NCBI RefSeq assembly: GCF_018334155.1
Contig: NZ_JAGXTP010000001.1
Span: forward strand, 992,001 to 1,056,000
DNA: 64,000 nt
Reading direction: 5' to 3'
Source: Devosia litorisediminis
GTDB taxonomy: Bacteria > Pseudomonadota > Alphaproteobacteria > Rhizobiales > Devosiaceae
Position numbers and translations under genes: made by a program. Below, piece by piece: positions 8,898 through 18,192 of the stretch. Under the pieces are notes generated by a model. That model was given only the letters and a program-made list of their open reading frames with translations, ran no database searches and had not been told where the DNA came from. Position 1 is the first letter of the stretch. Each line of letters opens with the position of its first letter.

Positions 8898-10301
8898 GTG
8901 GCGCAGAACAGCCTGAAATTTGGAACCAGTGGTCTAAGAGGACTGGCTGTCGAGCTGGAAGGGCAGGCCGCGCGCCGCTATACCAGCGCCTTCCTGCAGC
9001 ACCTTGTAAACATTGGGCAATCTGGGGCGGGGCAGGTCTATCTCGGACGCGACTTCCGGGCATCCAGTCCGACAATTCTGACCGATTGTGCCGTTGCCAT
9101 TGCCCGGTCTGGACTCGAGCCTGTCGATTGCGGCGCCATTCCCACACCTGCGCTGGCGCTGCATGCGATGGCGGCGGGGTGCCCGGCGATCATGGTGACG
9201 GGTAGCCACATCCCGGCCGACCGAAATGGTCTGAAATTCTACGCTCCACGTGGCGAGATCAGCAAGGCTGATGAGGCGGGCATCTTGGGGGCCCTGCGCG
9301 CTACCGACATTGCCGACGCCGCGCCGGTACTTGTCGATGAGAGCCATGAGGCGACGGAACGCTATTTCGCGCGATGTGCAGCTATTGTAGCTGCTGGCGC
9401 CCTGACCGGGTTGCGCATCGGGGTATTCGAGCATTCCAGTGTTGCCCGAGACCTGTTGGGCCGCGTTTTGAGGCACGCGGGAGCGGAAGTGGTTAGTCTG
9501 GGGCGCAGCGATGCGTTTGTCGCGGTGGACACAGAGGCGTTCAGTGACGCTGTCCTAGCACCGCTGAAAGACTGGGTGCGTGACAAGAAGCTTGATCTGT
9601 TGGTTTCGGCGGATGGGGACGGGGACCGTCCCCTGATGATGGATGCTCGGAGTGCCTTCGTGCGCGGTGACGTGCTGGGTTTGCTCACGGCGCAATATCT
9701 GGGCGCGCAGACCGTGGTGACACCGGTTACGTCAAATTCAGCCATTGAACGCACCGGCTATTTCAAGAAGGTCATTCGCACCCGTGTCGGATCGCCATTT
9801 GTCGTTGCAGCCATGGAGCAGGCGCCAGACGGCGTTGTCGGCTTTGAGGCCAATGGCGGCACGTTTGTTGGTGCTGCCATATCAGTGGAGGGACAGCCCC
9901 TGAAGGCATTGCCCACCCGCGATGCAGTGCTGCCGCTTTTGTGCACGACGGCACTGGCGGTGCTGCGCGGTGTTACGGTGGACCAGTTGGTAGCAGAACT
10001 GCCGCTGCAGATTGCCATGGCCGACCGGCTACAGGACGTTGCTGCAAGTAAAAGTGCGGACTTCCTGACGCGCCTCGTTGAGGAGGACGGCTTTGCTGCT
10101 GGTGTATTCGAACCCCATGGCATTGCCAGCGTGTCCGTTACCGATGGCGTGCAATTCCACACGGCGTCAGGCGATATGGTCCATTTCCGGGCATCGGGAA
10201 ACGCCCCGGAATTGCGCTGTTATGTAGAAGGGCGGACATCGGAAATCGCCCGGTCCCTGCTTGATTGGGCTATGGGGGTCGCGGCAGAAAACGTGCGCTA
10301 A
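8898..10301 (+). CDS. Phosphomannomutase/phosphoglucomutase family protein
   Basis: Alpha-D-phosphohexomutase of 467 aa, moving phosphate between C6 and C1 of mannose or glucose. It begins with LKFGTSGLRG, has the phosphoserine loop as TGSHIPADRNG (usual form TASHNP), the metal loop SADGDGDRP, and a C-terminal phosphate-binding RASGNAPELR. GTG at 8898 is chosen for the GGGGAG 7 bases upstream. It overlaps nothing and ends just before a strong hairpin. The changed catalytic loop suggests a divergent subfamily, so substrate preference (mannose or glucose) cannot be fixed. Confidence 0.85.
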   Translation: MAQNSLKFGTSGLRGLAVELEGQAARRYTSAFLQHLVNIGQSGAGQVYLGRDFRASSPTILTDCAVAIARSGLEPVDCGAIPTPALALHAMAAGCPAIMVTGSHIPADRNGLKFYAPRGEISKADEAGILGALRATDIADAAPVLVDESHEATERYFARCAAIVAAGALTGLRIGVFEHSSVARDLLGRVLRHAGAEVVSLGRSDAFVAVDTEAFSDAVLAPLKDWVRDKKLDLLVSADGDGDRPLMMDARSAFVRGDVLGLLTAQYLGAQTVVTPVTSNSAIERTGYFKKVIRTRVGSPFVVAAMEQAPDGVVGFEANGGTFVGAAISVEGQPLKALPTRDAVLPLLCTTALAVLRGVTVDQLVAELPLQIAMADRLQDVAASKSADFLTRLVEEDGFAAGVFEPHGIASVSVTDGVQFHTASGDMVHFRASGNAPELRCYVEGRTSEIARSLLDWAMGVAAENVR

Positions 10302-10303
10302 AA

Positions 10304-10330
10304 CAAGCGGGGCCGCCCGAAGGCGACCCC
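10304..10330 (-). terminator. Terminator between convergent genes
   Basis: On the minus strand GGGGUCGCC, a UUCG tetraloop and GGCGGCCCC form a 9-bp stem with one G-U pair, followed by GCTTGTTTT. It ends the minus-strand secreted-protein gene. On the plus strand the stem has one C-A mismatch and could still serve the phosphomannomutase operon. Confidence 0.75.
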
Positions 10331-10336
10331 ATCAGG

Positions 10337-12127
10337 TTAGTTAGACGCGTCGATATTGACCTTGCCGAGCAGCACAACCGGGTCATCCTGGGCGGCCATG
10401 AAATCCATCATGCCCAGGCCTGGCGCCTGTTTGGCCACAACATCAATGGTGAGCCGTTTTGCCTTGCCACTGACGAAGGCACTGACTGCACCAGCCACTT
10501 TCTGTGCTTCGGCAGCACCAGCGAGCATGCCAACGACGGTGCCCTCCGCGAGACCAGCAAAGATCGGCCGCATGGTGGCTGCATCGGAGCCCTGGTCGGC
10601 GGCGACCATGGTCATGATGATGTCGGACAGCCCGGTATCGTCGACGTCGAGTTTGAGATCGCCAACTGCCAGACCCATTGCTGCGGCCATCATCATGTTC
10701 TCATTGCTGCTGAACAGCGCGTCGGTGGCGTTGTTAATCGTGCCGGCCAGCGTGACGGTCGCGAGATCAACACCGGTGACGGAGACTTCGTTGATGGCGA
10801 TGGCGTTTTCGGCCTCGTTCCAGTTGGCGTCGAGGGTGAAGCCGGCGTCGATGCTGGAGATGCCCAGCGCCATCAGAAGCTGCAACTGCTCGTCGGATGT
10901 GTCGGCGGGCAGGTCAAGCTTGAGGTTGCTCGCCGTGGTGAGCAGGTTTGTCGGAATACCGTTCAGGTAGTCGCCCAGCGACAGATCGAAGGCGCCGATG
11001 CTGGCCACCAGCCGGCCGCCGGGTGTTTCTGGGTCGGGAATGTCGATAGCGACGTCGCCGATGGAAAAGCCTGCAAACGCAGGTATCAGCGCACGGAGAT
11101 TGGCCTCAAACCAATCATCGTCCAGCGCGTCCGGCGCATTCTGAATGGCAGCGATTGGTGCTGAAAGGTCGATTTCCTTGAAGCTCAGACTGCCAATGGT
11201 GATCGAGCCGTCGCCAGTGACCTCAACGGCCATGTCGGTCAGATCAATGGAGGGATAAATGCCAGGGCTCATACCGCCCATGGTCATGCCAGCGACCGAG
11301 ACATTGACCGGATTGCCCTTATCGTCGGTGCCGTCGCAATCAAAGCCGTCAAACTTGACTGGGGAGGATTCGATGGCGGTCAGCATATCGGCATAGGTGC
11401 GCATCAGCTTACCCAATATCTCGGGCGAAGGAGCTTCGTCCTGTTGCTCAAGGGCGGTGCTAAGCGCCATGATTTCAGCAAATGACATACTGATCGGGCG
11501 CGCCTTGAACTCCGTCGCCGTGGCGGCGCCAATGGTGCAGGTGACATCGGGAGCGGTAAAGCTGCCACCGGCAAAGACAAAGTCGGAATAAATCGTCTTC
11601 ATCTCTGTCTGACCGCCGCCGTCGACTACACCATAAAAGCGCAACAAGCCGCCGATATCGAAGGTTTTGGCAGACATCTCGCCGAAATGACCATCGGTGC
11701 CCGTGCTGCTACCCACCGTCATGCCGCCAACCGATGCGGTGGTCGCGACGCCATCTGTCACATCCTCAAGGACGATGTTCTCAAGCACAATTGTGCTGTC
11801 TGCAAGACTGTCCGTTATCGAGATACGGATTGTCGGGATGGTGATGCTGGTCGCGGTCAGCGATGCCAGGGCATCGGCGTTGGCTATCAGATTACCCGAG
11901 AGAATGTCGCGCAACGTCGCTTCATCGACATTGGCGCTGAGGGCGTTGATGGTGGGAACATCGACGCTGACAGAAGGTGCAGGCTGGGACGTGCTTGCTT
12001 CCGCGACGGTCCCAGGCTTGGTCTTGGTTTTCTGGGCCCATGCAGGCGCTGTCGGCAGCGCGACACTCAACAGGCAGGCCGTGGCAATGGCGCCAAGGCG
12101 GCGCTTGGTTGATGTCTTGGTCGGCAT
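10337..12127 (-). CDS. Large exported protein of unknown function
   Basis: A 596-aa protein with a clear signal peptide (basic MPTKTSTKRR, hydrophobic core, cleavage after APAWA). The mature part is acidic and rich in Ala, Asp, Thr and Gly, with many alternating hydrophobic strands such as ITIPTIRISITDS, LKLDLPADTSDEQ and DVAIDIPDPET. It looks like a long, repetitive beta-rich fold, vaguely like AsmA-type or DUF945-type periplasmic proteins, but I cannot assign it. The start at 12127 has GGAGAG upstream on the minus strand. The only two cysteines of the mature part (VTCTIG, GFDCDG) could pair. It follows another exported-protein gene on the same strand. Confidence 0.75.
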   Translation of the reverse strand: MPTKTSTKRRLGAIATACLLSVALPTAPAWAQKTKTKPGTVAEASTSQPAPSVSVDVPTINALSANVDEATLRDILSGNLIANADALASLTATSITIPTIRISITDSLADSTIVLENIVLEDVTDGVATTASVGGMTVGSSTGTDGHFGEMSAKTFDIGGLLRFYGVVDGGGQTEMKTIYSDFVFAGGSFTAPDVTCTIGAATATEFKARPISMSFAEIMALSTALEQQDEAPSPEILGKLMRTYADMLTAIESSPVKFDGFDCDGTDDKGNPVNVSVAGMTMGGMSPGIYPSIDLTDMAVEVTGDGSITIGSLSFKEIDLSAPIAAIQNAPDALDDDWFEANLRALIPAFAGFSIGDVAIDIPDPETPGGRLVASIGAFDLSLGDYLNGIPTNLLTTASNLKLDLPADTSDEQLQLLMALGISSIDAGFTLDANWNEAENAIAINEVSVTGVDLATVTLAGTINNATDALFSSNENMMMAAAMGLAVGDLKLDVDDTGLSDIIMTMVAADQGSDAATMRPIFAGLAEGTVVGMLAGAAEAQKVAGAVSAFVSGKAKRLTIDVVAKQAPGLGMMDFMAAQDDPVVLLGKVNIDASN

Positions 12128-12235
12128 GGTCGTCTCTCCCCTTATCCAAACCCTAATCTGGGGCATTGGCGGTCGCGCTTCAATGGTCAAACAGGCCACA
12201 TTGCGTGCGAAGCAACCGGAGGGGGCGGCCAGCGG

Positions 12236-13201
12236 CTAGTAAATGGAGGTCAGAACTTCGATTTCGCGGGCGGAGCCGGGGCTGACCTGGAACTCGCGAT
12301 TGAACACCTGATCGCCCTGTTTGGCGAAGACCAGATAATCGCCCTCGGCCAGCACGGTTGAGGGAAACGCCCCCAGATCGGTGAAGATTGTGGCGCCGTC
12401 GGCGGTCTTTACCGTCCACTCGACGTCAGCGATTGCCTCACCGCGCTCTTCGGACACCAGCTTGAAGGAAATCTGACCGGCATGATGGTAGAGCGTTGCG
12501 TCGGTCAACTGTCCTGGTTCGACCCGCAGGTCGGCCCGGACCACGGCGTTGATGGTGCCGAAATGCGAGATGATGTGGTAGGTGCCGGCATTAAGCGTGA
12601 TGATATCGTTGGGCAGTAGCCCCTCTGCCAGCATGACACGGCTGGCGTCATCGCCGGTAAAAATATCGAATTTGAGCATGTTTGGCGGGATGGGAATGTC
12701 CCCGGTTACCGCTGAATTGAGCCGCAAGGCGCCAGCCTCAAGCACGAAGTCAGCGGTGTTGTTGCCGGGCACAACAGATATGGGCTCGCTGATCTGGGCC
12801 CGTCCATAGGCTACGTGCACCACGTATTCACCTGGCGGCAATTCGACCTGGGCAGTGCCTTCATCGGATTTCGCCACCAGTGCCATTTCGCCATTGGTGT
12901 CAGTGCTGCTCTCAAATATTCGCCAGACCAGACCATCCGGGATGGGGGCGCCTTCGGCGGTGATGCGCGCGGTCAGGCTTACCGGCTGCGGCACGGAGGT
13001 GACCTGCGTGATGGCCGCTGCGGCTTCGCTGGCAGCGGGCTGTGCGGCTGGCTCGGCAGGCACGCCAATGGGGCGAGGGCGCGGCATTGGCGGCATTTCG
13101 GCCGTGCTGGCCTGCGCCAGAACCGATGTCGTCTGCAGCGGAACAGCAAATCCCACAAAGGCCAAAGCGAGCAGCAGGGCTAGTCTCTGTCGCAAACGCA
13201 T
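12236..13201 (-). CDS. Exported protein with three beta-sandwich-like repeats
   Basis: A 321-aa protein with a signal peptide (MRLRQRLALLLALAFVGF, cleavage near SVLAQA) and a proline/alanine-rich linker (residues about 33-60). Three modules of about 75-85 aa follow. Each pairs a strand with the pattern xVxWRIF/LKFDIF/VEWTVK with an LxxGxYxV segment (PPGEYVVHVAYG, NAGTYHIISHFG, AEGDYLVFAKQG) and then a VxPG turn (VVPGNN, VEPGQL, VSPGSA). This resembles carboxypeptidase-regulatory-like or Ig-like folds. The function is unknown. It lies upstream of the 596-aa exported protein, with a 108-bp gap. Confidence 0.8.
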   Translation of the reverse strand: MRLRQRLALLLALAFVGFAVPLQTTSVLAQASTAEMPPMPRPRPIGVPAEPAAQPAASEAAAAITQVTSVPQPVSLTARITAEGAPIPDGLVWRIFESSTDTNGEMALVAKSDEGTAQVELPPGEYVVHVAYGRAQISEPISVVPGNNTADFVLEAGALRLNSAVTGDIPIPPNMLKFDIFTGDDASRVMLAEGLLPNDIITLNAGTYHIISHFGTINAVVRADLRVEPGQLTDATLYHHAGQISFKLVSEERGEAIADVEWTVKTADGATIFTDLGAFPSTVLAEGDYLVFAKQGDQVFNREFQVSPGSAREIEVLTSIY

Positions 13202-13396
13202 CTGGTCTCCTGTACCGGCTGTGTGGTGAATCACTACGCGGGAATAACCGACAATTGGGGAAAAGCTGTGTCACAGAGCCGCCCCGATGAAAACAGGACA
13301 ATGCCGTGAGCGCCCAGTTTTGCGCCTCCCCAACCCCGGGTTCTGGTGCTGTGCCGTCAAACTGGGTATTGCTGCGCCGACAATAGGAGTTTGCCC

Positions 13397-13984
13397 ATGC
13401 CTGCCAATCCCGCCCTGCGCGACTATCTGCTGACCCGCCGTTCAGTCGGCATGGCCTTTTTGCAGGCGCCCGGTCCCGATGCGGCCGAGCTTGAGCAGAT
13501 GCTGACCATTGCCACGCGGGTGCCCGATCACGGCAAGATCGCGCCCTGGCGGCTGGTGGTGATTGAGGGTGAAAACCGGGCCAAGGCCGGCGCTGCGCTG
13601 GCCGAGATTGCCGCACGCAACAAGCCGGAGCTGGACGAGGCAGGGCTTGAGATTGAGCGCCAGCAATTTCTGCCAGCACCGCTGACAATCGGGGTGATTT
13701 CCTCGCCCAAGGCGCATCCCAAGGTGCCCGAGTTCGAGCAATTGCTGTCGGCGGGCAATGTGGCGTTCAATCTGGTTCACGCCGCCTATGCCCTGGGTTT
13801 TGCGGCGTCATGGATTACGCGCTGGTATGCCTTTGATGCCGAAGCGGCACGCATGCTGGGCGCGCGGGATGGTGAGCGGTTTGTGGGGTTCATTCACATC
13901 GGCACGCCCAGCACGGTGATCGAGGACCGGCCACGCCCTGCGCTCGATGACATTGTTAGCCAGTGGCACCCGCAAGACGCCTAG
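13397..13984 (+). CDS. Nitroreductase family protein
   Basis: FMN-dependent oxidoreductase of 195 aa, similar in size and layout to YdjA-type minimal nitroreductases. LLTRRSVG near the N-terminus is the usual FMN phosphate-binding arginine pair. MLTIATRVPDHGKIAPWRLVVIEG is family-like, and AAYALGFAASWITRWYAFDAEAARMLG carries the second FMN-contacting region. ATG at 13397 has AGGAG upstream and begins the family domain. It stands alone between an oppositely oriented exported-protein gene and a lytic transglycosylase. The electron-acceptor substrate cannot be told from sequence. Confidence 0.88.
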   Translation: MPANPALRDYLLTRRSVGMAFLQAPGPDAAELEQMLTIATRVPDHGKIAPWRLVVIEGENRAKAGAALAEIAARNKPELDEAGLEIERQQFLPAPLTIGVISSPKAHPKVPEFEQLLSAGNVAFNLVHAAYALGFAASWITRWYAFDAEAARMLGARDGERFVGFIHIGTPSTVIEDRPRPALDDIVSQWHPQDA

Positions 13985-13997
13985 CGGCTGCGTATGG

Positions 13998-14013
13998 TTA
14001 ACGGAAGGTTAAC
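13998..14013. promoter_or_regulatory. Candidate CtrA box before the lytic transglycosylase
   Basis: TTAA (13998-14001), seven bases, TTAA (14009-14012), then C: the exact CtrA full-site form. It lies 57 bp upstream of the lytic transglycosylase start. The flanking sequence AAGGTTAACCTT is also palindromic. Confidence 0.6.
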
Positions 14014-14069
14014 CTTGAGGTGTGCTAGTAGGCACCAACTAGTCGATTCCTGCAGGGGTGAGCCCGCAC

Positions 14070-14876
14070 ATGGGCGTACAGCCGATATCAGTCCCGCAAA
14101 GTCTGGCCTATGTTCTGACCGCCGCCGGCGACCGGAACGGGGTTGATTTCGACTATCTGCTGCAAACGGCCATGCGCGAGAGCAGTCTTAATCCGCAGGC
14201 CAAGGCACAGACATCGTCAGCCGTGGGGTTGTTCCAGTTTCTCGAAAGCACCTGGCTGCAGGTGCTCAAGGAGGACGGGCCGCGGCTGGGTTATGGCGAC
14301 ATCGCCCAGAATATCGAACGTAGTGGGGGCGGGGATTACGTTGTCCGCGACCCGGCGATGAAGGCCAAGATTCTCAAGATGCGCGAGGATCCGCAAATGG
14401 CAGCCGATCTGGCTGCAGCCTTCACCAAGAGCAATGGCGATTACCTGCATTCGCGGTTTGGGCGCATGCCCAGCGCGGGTGAGCTCTATATCGCGCACTT
14501 TCTGGGTGCGCAGGGGGCAGAGCGCATGTTTACGGCGGGGTTGAAGGATCCTGACCAGATTGCGGCCAATCTGTTTCCGAAACAGGCCTCGGCCAATCGC
14601 TCGATCTTTTATTCCAATGGCCAGCCCCGCACGATCCGGGATGTCTATCGGGTGCTGGTATCCAAGCATGAAGCCGGCGATACCAATGCCAGCTTTGCGG
14701 CCCAGCAGATGGTGGGCGGCAGCCCTGCCGAGCCGACGCCGGTAGTGCCTTCGCGGTTTTCGCCGGCCAATATGTCGTTTACCGGCCTGTTCAAGAACGA
14801 GCCCGACTCGCCTGCGTCAACGGTGACCGATGCAGGCGATGGTGGGGCGTTCTTCACCCAGCTTTACGCCCGATAG
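14070..14876 (+). CDS. Lytic transglycosylase (SLT domain)
   Basis: Cleaves peptidoglycan glycan strands. In the 268-aa protein the catalytic Glu37 is in MRESSLNP, followed by AVGLFQFLESTW and, further on, ELYIAHFLGAQGAERMF, matching the Slt70-like lysozyme fold. There is no obvious signal peptide, as for some transglycosylases exported through flagellar or other secretion systems. ATG at 14070 is used; GTG at 14058 is an alternative adding four residues. The C-terminal 70 residues are low in structure and rich in Pro/Ser. A CtrA-like box upstream suggests cell-cycle control, perhaps for remodelling the wall at a pole or during division. Confidence 0.88.
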   Translation: MGVQPISVPQSLAYVLTAAGDRNGVDFDYLLQTAMRESSLNPQAKAQTSSAVGLFQFLESTWLQVLKEDGPRLGYGDIAQNIERSGGGDYVVRDPAMKAKILKMREDPQMAADLAAAFTKSNGDYLHSRFGRMPSAGELYIAHFLGAQGAERMFTAGLKDPDQIAANLFPKQASANRSIFYSNGQPRTIRDVYRVLVSKHEAGDTNASFAAQQMVGGSPAEPTPVVPSRFSPANMSFTGLFKNEPDSPASTVTDAGDGGAFFTQLYAR

Positions 14877-14970
14877 AGCGGTTCTGCTGATCCGGGGTTT
14901 ACCAATTGGTGGCCATTCGGGGCTTTGCGCGACCGGCAAATGATTGGCAGGGCGATTGCAACGGCATTTG

Positions 14971-14986
14971 TTTACACTCGTTTAAC
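14971..14986. promoter_or_regulatory. Degenerate CtrA box before a small membrane protein
   Basis: TTTA (14971-14974), seven bases, TTAA (14982-14985), then C. One mismatch from the CtrA full site, 60 bp upstream of the 51-aa membrane protein gene. Confidence 0.35.
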
Positions 14987-15045
14987 ACTCTGGACGCGTA
15001 ATCAACATATCTGAAGTTGGTTCGGCTCGTCCCGAGGAGACCGCT

Positions 15046-15201
15046 ATGCGTACGACAGCGATGACACCACGGACTTCCACTGTTGCGGGCCTGCCGCGCG
15101 GCTGGACCATTGTCGGCCTCGCGCTGGCAAGCTGGCTGGTTCTGGCGGGTGCCTGGGTTGGCATTTCTCAGCTTTTCGGCTTTGTCGCCTCCGCGCTCTA
15201 G
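15046..15201 (+). CDS. Small single-pass membrane protein
   Basis: A 51-aa reading frame with a strong ribosome-binding site (GAGGAGA at 15034-15040) five bases before its ATG. The protein has a polar N-terminus with several Thr and Arg (MRTTAMTPRTSTVAGLPRGW), then one hydrophobic segment from about residue 21 to 50 (IVGLALASWLVLAGAWVGIS), ending ASAL. It was found by reading the sequence directly. Function is unknown. It lies between the lytic transglycosylase and the P-loop kinase, downstream of a possible CtrA box. Confidence 0.6.
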   Translation: MRTTAMTPRTSTVAGLPRGWTIVGLALASWLVLAGAWVGISQLFGFVASAL

Positions 15202-15293
15202 CAGTCCAACAGCGACCCCTTCCACATTTCACTGACGTTCTCTTGCGCCTGCCGGGGCTGGACGCTCATGCGTCTGTCGTGTGAGGTGGAGAG

Positions 15294-15851
15294 ATGAGCA
15301 TTTCGAACCTGAACGCGCTTGTAGCCGACATTGCTGCGGCTCAAGTGCCGCCGCCAATGACAACCCGGATTATCGGAATTGATGGCTGTGGCGGTGCCGG
15401 CAAGTCCACACTGGCCGAGCGATTGGCCACCCCGCTTGATGCCCGGATCATTCATACGGACGATTTTGCCAGCTGGGATAATCCGCTGAACTGGCATGAT
15501 AGGCTGCTCGCGCAGGTGCTCATACCGTTATCGCGCAACATAGCGGGGCGTTATCAGCGCTATGACTGGCACACGCGCCGTCTGGCCGAATGGTACGATC
15601 TGCCGGTCGGGGGCACTGTGATTGTTGAAGGGGTGAGCGCGACGCGCGCCGTTTTCCGCCCCATGCTGAGCTACACGATATTTGTTGAGACACCGCAGCC
15701 GACGCGGCTGGCGCGTGGACTGGAGCGGGACGGAGCGCAGGCGCTTGAGCTGTGGCGGGCGTGGCAGAAGGCCGAGGATGACTACCTGGCCACCGAACGC
15801 CCGGCCGATTTTGCCAATATTGTGCTGGACGGTACGCGAACCCTGCCATGA
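15294..15851 (+). CDS. P-loop kinase, uridine kinase-like
   Basis: A 185-aa nucleoside/nucleotide-kinase-like protein. The Walker A motif is GCGGAGKST (residues 31-39). It is followed by HTDDFASWDNPLNW, the place of the uridine kinase DxDxF segment that binds substrate. GGTVIVEGVSATR is like the Walker B strand (VIVEG) of uridine and phosphoribulokinases, and RDGAQALELWRAWQKAEDDY forms the lid region. No C-terminal UPRT domain is present. GAGG precedes the ATG. The phosphate acceptor is not established; cytoplasmic. Confidence 0.75.
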   Translation: MSISNLNALVADIAAAQVPPPMTTRIIGIDGCGGAGKSTLAERLATPLDARIIHTDDFASWDNPLNWHDRLLAQVLIPLSRNIAGRYQRYDWHTRRLAEWYDLPVGGTVIVEGVSATRAVFRPMLSYTIFVETPQPTRLARGLERDGAQALELWRAWQKAEDDYLATERPADFANIVLDGTRTLP

Positions 15852-15872
15852 AAATGGCGTGCCGGTTTATGG

Positions 15873-15887
15873 TGAACCGTTCCTTAA
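15873..15887. promoter_or_regulatory. Degenerate CtrA box before DUF2336 gene
   Basis: TGAA (15873-15876), seven bases, TTAA (15884-15887). One mismatch from the CtrA consensus, 45 bp upstream of the DUF2336 gene start. Confidence 0.35.
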
Positions 15888-15931
15888 ACCTTGGCACTTA
15901 GTGTGATCTCTGCCGGTGTGCGGAGAAGAGT

Positions 15932-17137
15932 ATGGTTGCGTATCAGGAGTTTGTATCACTGTCCCGATCGATGGACAGCGAGGAGCGCGGCAGCGCGGCT
16001 CATCTGTCAGCGCTGGCCTATCTGAACCATACCGGCCCGGCCGATGAACATGCCGCGCTGTATGCCGCGCTGATCGGGTTTCTCGACGATCCGTCGGTCA
16101 AGGTGCGGGCTGCACTGGCCTATGGCCTGTTACATTCTTCCATGGCGCCGCGTCCCATCATGCTGGCGCTGCTGCACGACAGTGCGGTGATCTCGCGCGC
16201 CGTGCTGCAATATTCGCCGGTGCTGATCGACGCCGATCTGATCGGGTTGATCAAGACACTGGACGTGTCGATGCTGACCTCGATCAGCCAGCGCAAGCAG
16301 ATCAGTCCTCGGCTGGCGGCCGCGCTGATCGCCCGGCAAGATGGTCCACTTACCCTGCGGCTGCTGCGGCGTCATGACGTCGCCCTGAGCGCCGATCTGC
16401 TAACGCATCTGGCTCAAACCCATGGTGACGATGCCGCGATGCGCGGGGCCCTGCTGGCGCGCCGTGATCTGACGGCATCGGCGCGCCTGCTGCTGGTCCA
16501 AAAGGTCACCGAGGCCTTGCGGGGTACCCGGATCGTCAAGGGCGCGCTGGCCAGCGACAGGCTGGGACGGGTGCTGCGCGATAGCGGCGATACCGCGCTG
16601 TCGGCAATTGGCGAGCGCGAAGCGGGCAAGGCCAATCCCGACTATGTTGCCGATCTGATCGTCAGTGACCGGCTCAACACCCGCGTGTTGATGCACGCAG
16701 TGGTGACCGGGCATGTGATGTTTTTTGCCGACTGTCTGGCTGAACTGGCGCAGGCACCGCGCTCCAAGGTCTTTGCGCTGCTCGAACGAGGCAGCCGCTC
16801 AGCGCTCAATGCGCTGCTGGTGCGATGTGGGCTGGGCCATGGTGTGCGCAATCTGCTGACCCGGCTGGTGATGCACGCACGAGCCAGCGATCTGGCAGAT
16901 GATGCTGGTGCGCGCCATTATGTGGTGACGGCACTGACCGAAGAACTCATCGCCGAGCATCAAGGTGATATTCCCCAGGAGCTGGAGGAGGCGTTCGCCT
17001 ATCTCAGCGAGCAGAACATCGTGCTGGCGCGCAAGGCGGCGCGTGGGGTGATGGCGGCTTTTGCCGTAGAGGCGCGTGCGCCCATGGCGGTGGCGCTTGA
17101 TGCGCCCGAGCCAAGGCTGGCCTTGCCTGCGGCCTAG
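15932..17137 (+). CDS. DUF2336 domain-containing protein
   Basis: A 401-aa, almost fully helical cytoplasmic protein of the DUF2336 family found in Alphaproteobacteria. HEAT-like repeats are visible: [53 protein letters not shown] and others. No catalytic motif is seen. The family function is unknown, though members are often found among cell-cycle or polar genes. The start at 15932 has GAGAAG (15923-15928) three bases upstream. The last 30 residues ([20 protein letters not shown]) are Ala/Pro-rich. The stop overlaps the stop of the convergent NAD kinase gene by four bases. Confidence 0.85.
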   Translation: MVAYQEFVSLSRSMDSEERGSAAHLSALAYLNHTGPADEHAALYAALIGFLDDPSVKVRAALAYGLLHSSMAPRPIMLALLHDSAVISRAVLQYSPVLIDADLIGLIKTLDVSMLTSISQRKQISPRLAAALIARQDGPLTLRLLRRHDVALSADLLTHLAQTHGDDAAMRGALLARRDLTASARLLLVQKVTEALRGTRIVKGALASDRLGRVLRDSGDTALSAIGEREAGKANPDYVADLIVSDRLNTRVLMHAVVTGHVMFFADCLAELAQAPRSKVFALLERGSRSALNALLVRCGLGHGVRNLLTRLVMHARASDLADDAGARHYVVTALTEELIAEHQGDIPQELEEAFAYLSEQNIVLARKAARGVMAAFAVEARAPMAVALDAPEPRLALPAA

Positions 17138-17910
17138 AAGCGGAACTGCTCGCTCAGGACGCGCTCTTCCAGGCTCGTGCCTGGATCAAACAGCAGCGTG
17201 ACGCCATGGGAGCGGTCCTCAAACACCGTGACTTCAAGAACGTTCTGGAATTCCACATTGTCGGCCACAGCGCTGACCGGGCGCTTGTCGGATTCACGCG
17301 TGATGAACTTGACCACGGCCCGGTTGGACAGAATTGCCCCGCGCCAGCGCCGCGGCCGGAAGGGCGAAATCGGGGTCAGGGCGAGCAGCGGCGCTTCGAT
17401 CGGCAGGATCGGGCCATGCGCTGAGAGATTATAGGCCGTGGAGCCGGCGGGCGTGGATAGCAGGGCGCCGTCGCAGATCAGCTCTTCGAGGCGGGTTTCT
17501 CCATCCACGACGATCTGCAGCTTGGCGGCCTGATAGGTTGAGCGGAACAGCGAGACTTCATTGAGCGCCAGCGCTGTCTGGGTCTGGCCGGTGGTGCTGA
17601 GGACCTGCATGGAGAGCGGATAGATCCGCGTGCGCTGCACCGCCTGCAGGCGTTCCTGCAGATTGTCCTCGGAGAAGGTGTTCATCATGAAGCCGACCGA
17701 GCCGAAATTCATGCCATAGACGGGCACGCCCAGTCCCATGACCCGGTGCAGGGTCTGCAGCATCAGGCCATCGCCGCCCAAAGCAACCACGACATCGGCT
17801 GTTTCGATGGGGAAGTCGCCATAACGCGCCCTTAGGCGCGCCGCAGCGGCGTCGGCCTCGGGCGTGTCATTGGTCACAAAGCAAATGCGGTCAGCAGGTT
17901 GGCTGGACAC
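17134..17910 (-). CDS. nadK: NAD kinase
   Basis: Phosphorylates NAD to NADP, supplying the NADP pool. The 258-aa protein has the GGDG motif (residues 45-48), [10 protein letters not shown], and [17 protein letters not shown], the diagnostic core of the family. GTG at 17910 is chosen because CGGAGA lies six bases upstream and the length then equals that of other alphaproteobacterial NAD kinases. A longer frame to 18006 adds a Pro-rich segment unlike the family. Confidence 0.93.
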   Translation of the reverse strand: MSSQPADRICFVTNDTPEADAAAARLRARYGDFPIETADVVVALGGDGLMLQTLHRVMGLGVPVYGMNFGSVGFMMNTFSEDNLQERLQAVQRTRIYPLSMQVLSTTGQTQTALALNEVSLFRSTYQAAKLQIVVDGETRLEELICDGALLSTPAGSTAYNLSAHGPILPIEAPLLALTPISPFRPRRWRGAILSNRAVVKFITRESDKRPVSAVADNVEFQNVLEVTVFEDRSHGVTLLFDPGTSLEERVLSEQFRF

Positions 17911-18192
17911 GGGCGTCTCCGGAAACAATCGCGTTTGCCTAGCATGGGTGGGGGGCAGGGGCCAGCCGCATGGCGCGGCGCTGTGGATCGACGGCATTTG
18001 AGGCAAATTTGCTGCGCGCTTGAGTCAAAATGCACAGCCCGCAGCAACGGGGCGGTGCTCCAATAGGGGTATCAGCCGCTCATAGCCGCGGCAGAAATCT
18101 CGGCAATTGAATAAAATTGTATCGAATTTTCGAATTCGACAGCAATCGGCTGCGTGCATCCTGATGACAACAACTCATCAGGGGATACGTCC

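Noticed and set aside
10265..11164. A 299-codon plus-strand frame opposite the large exported protein
   Set aside because: The minus-strand gene has a signal peptide and ribosome site; the plus frame crosses a terminator and has no motif.
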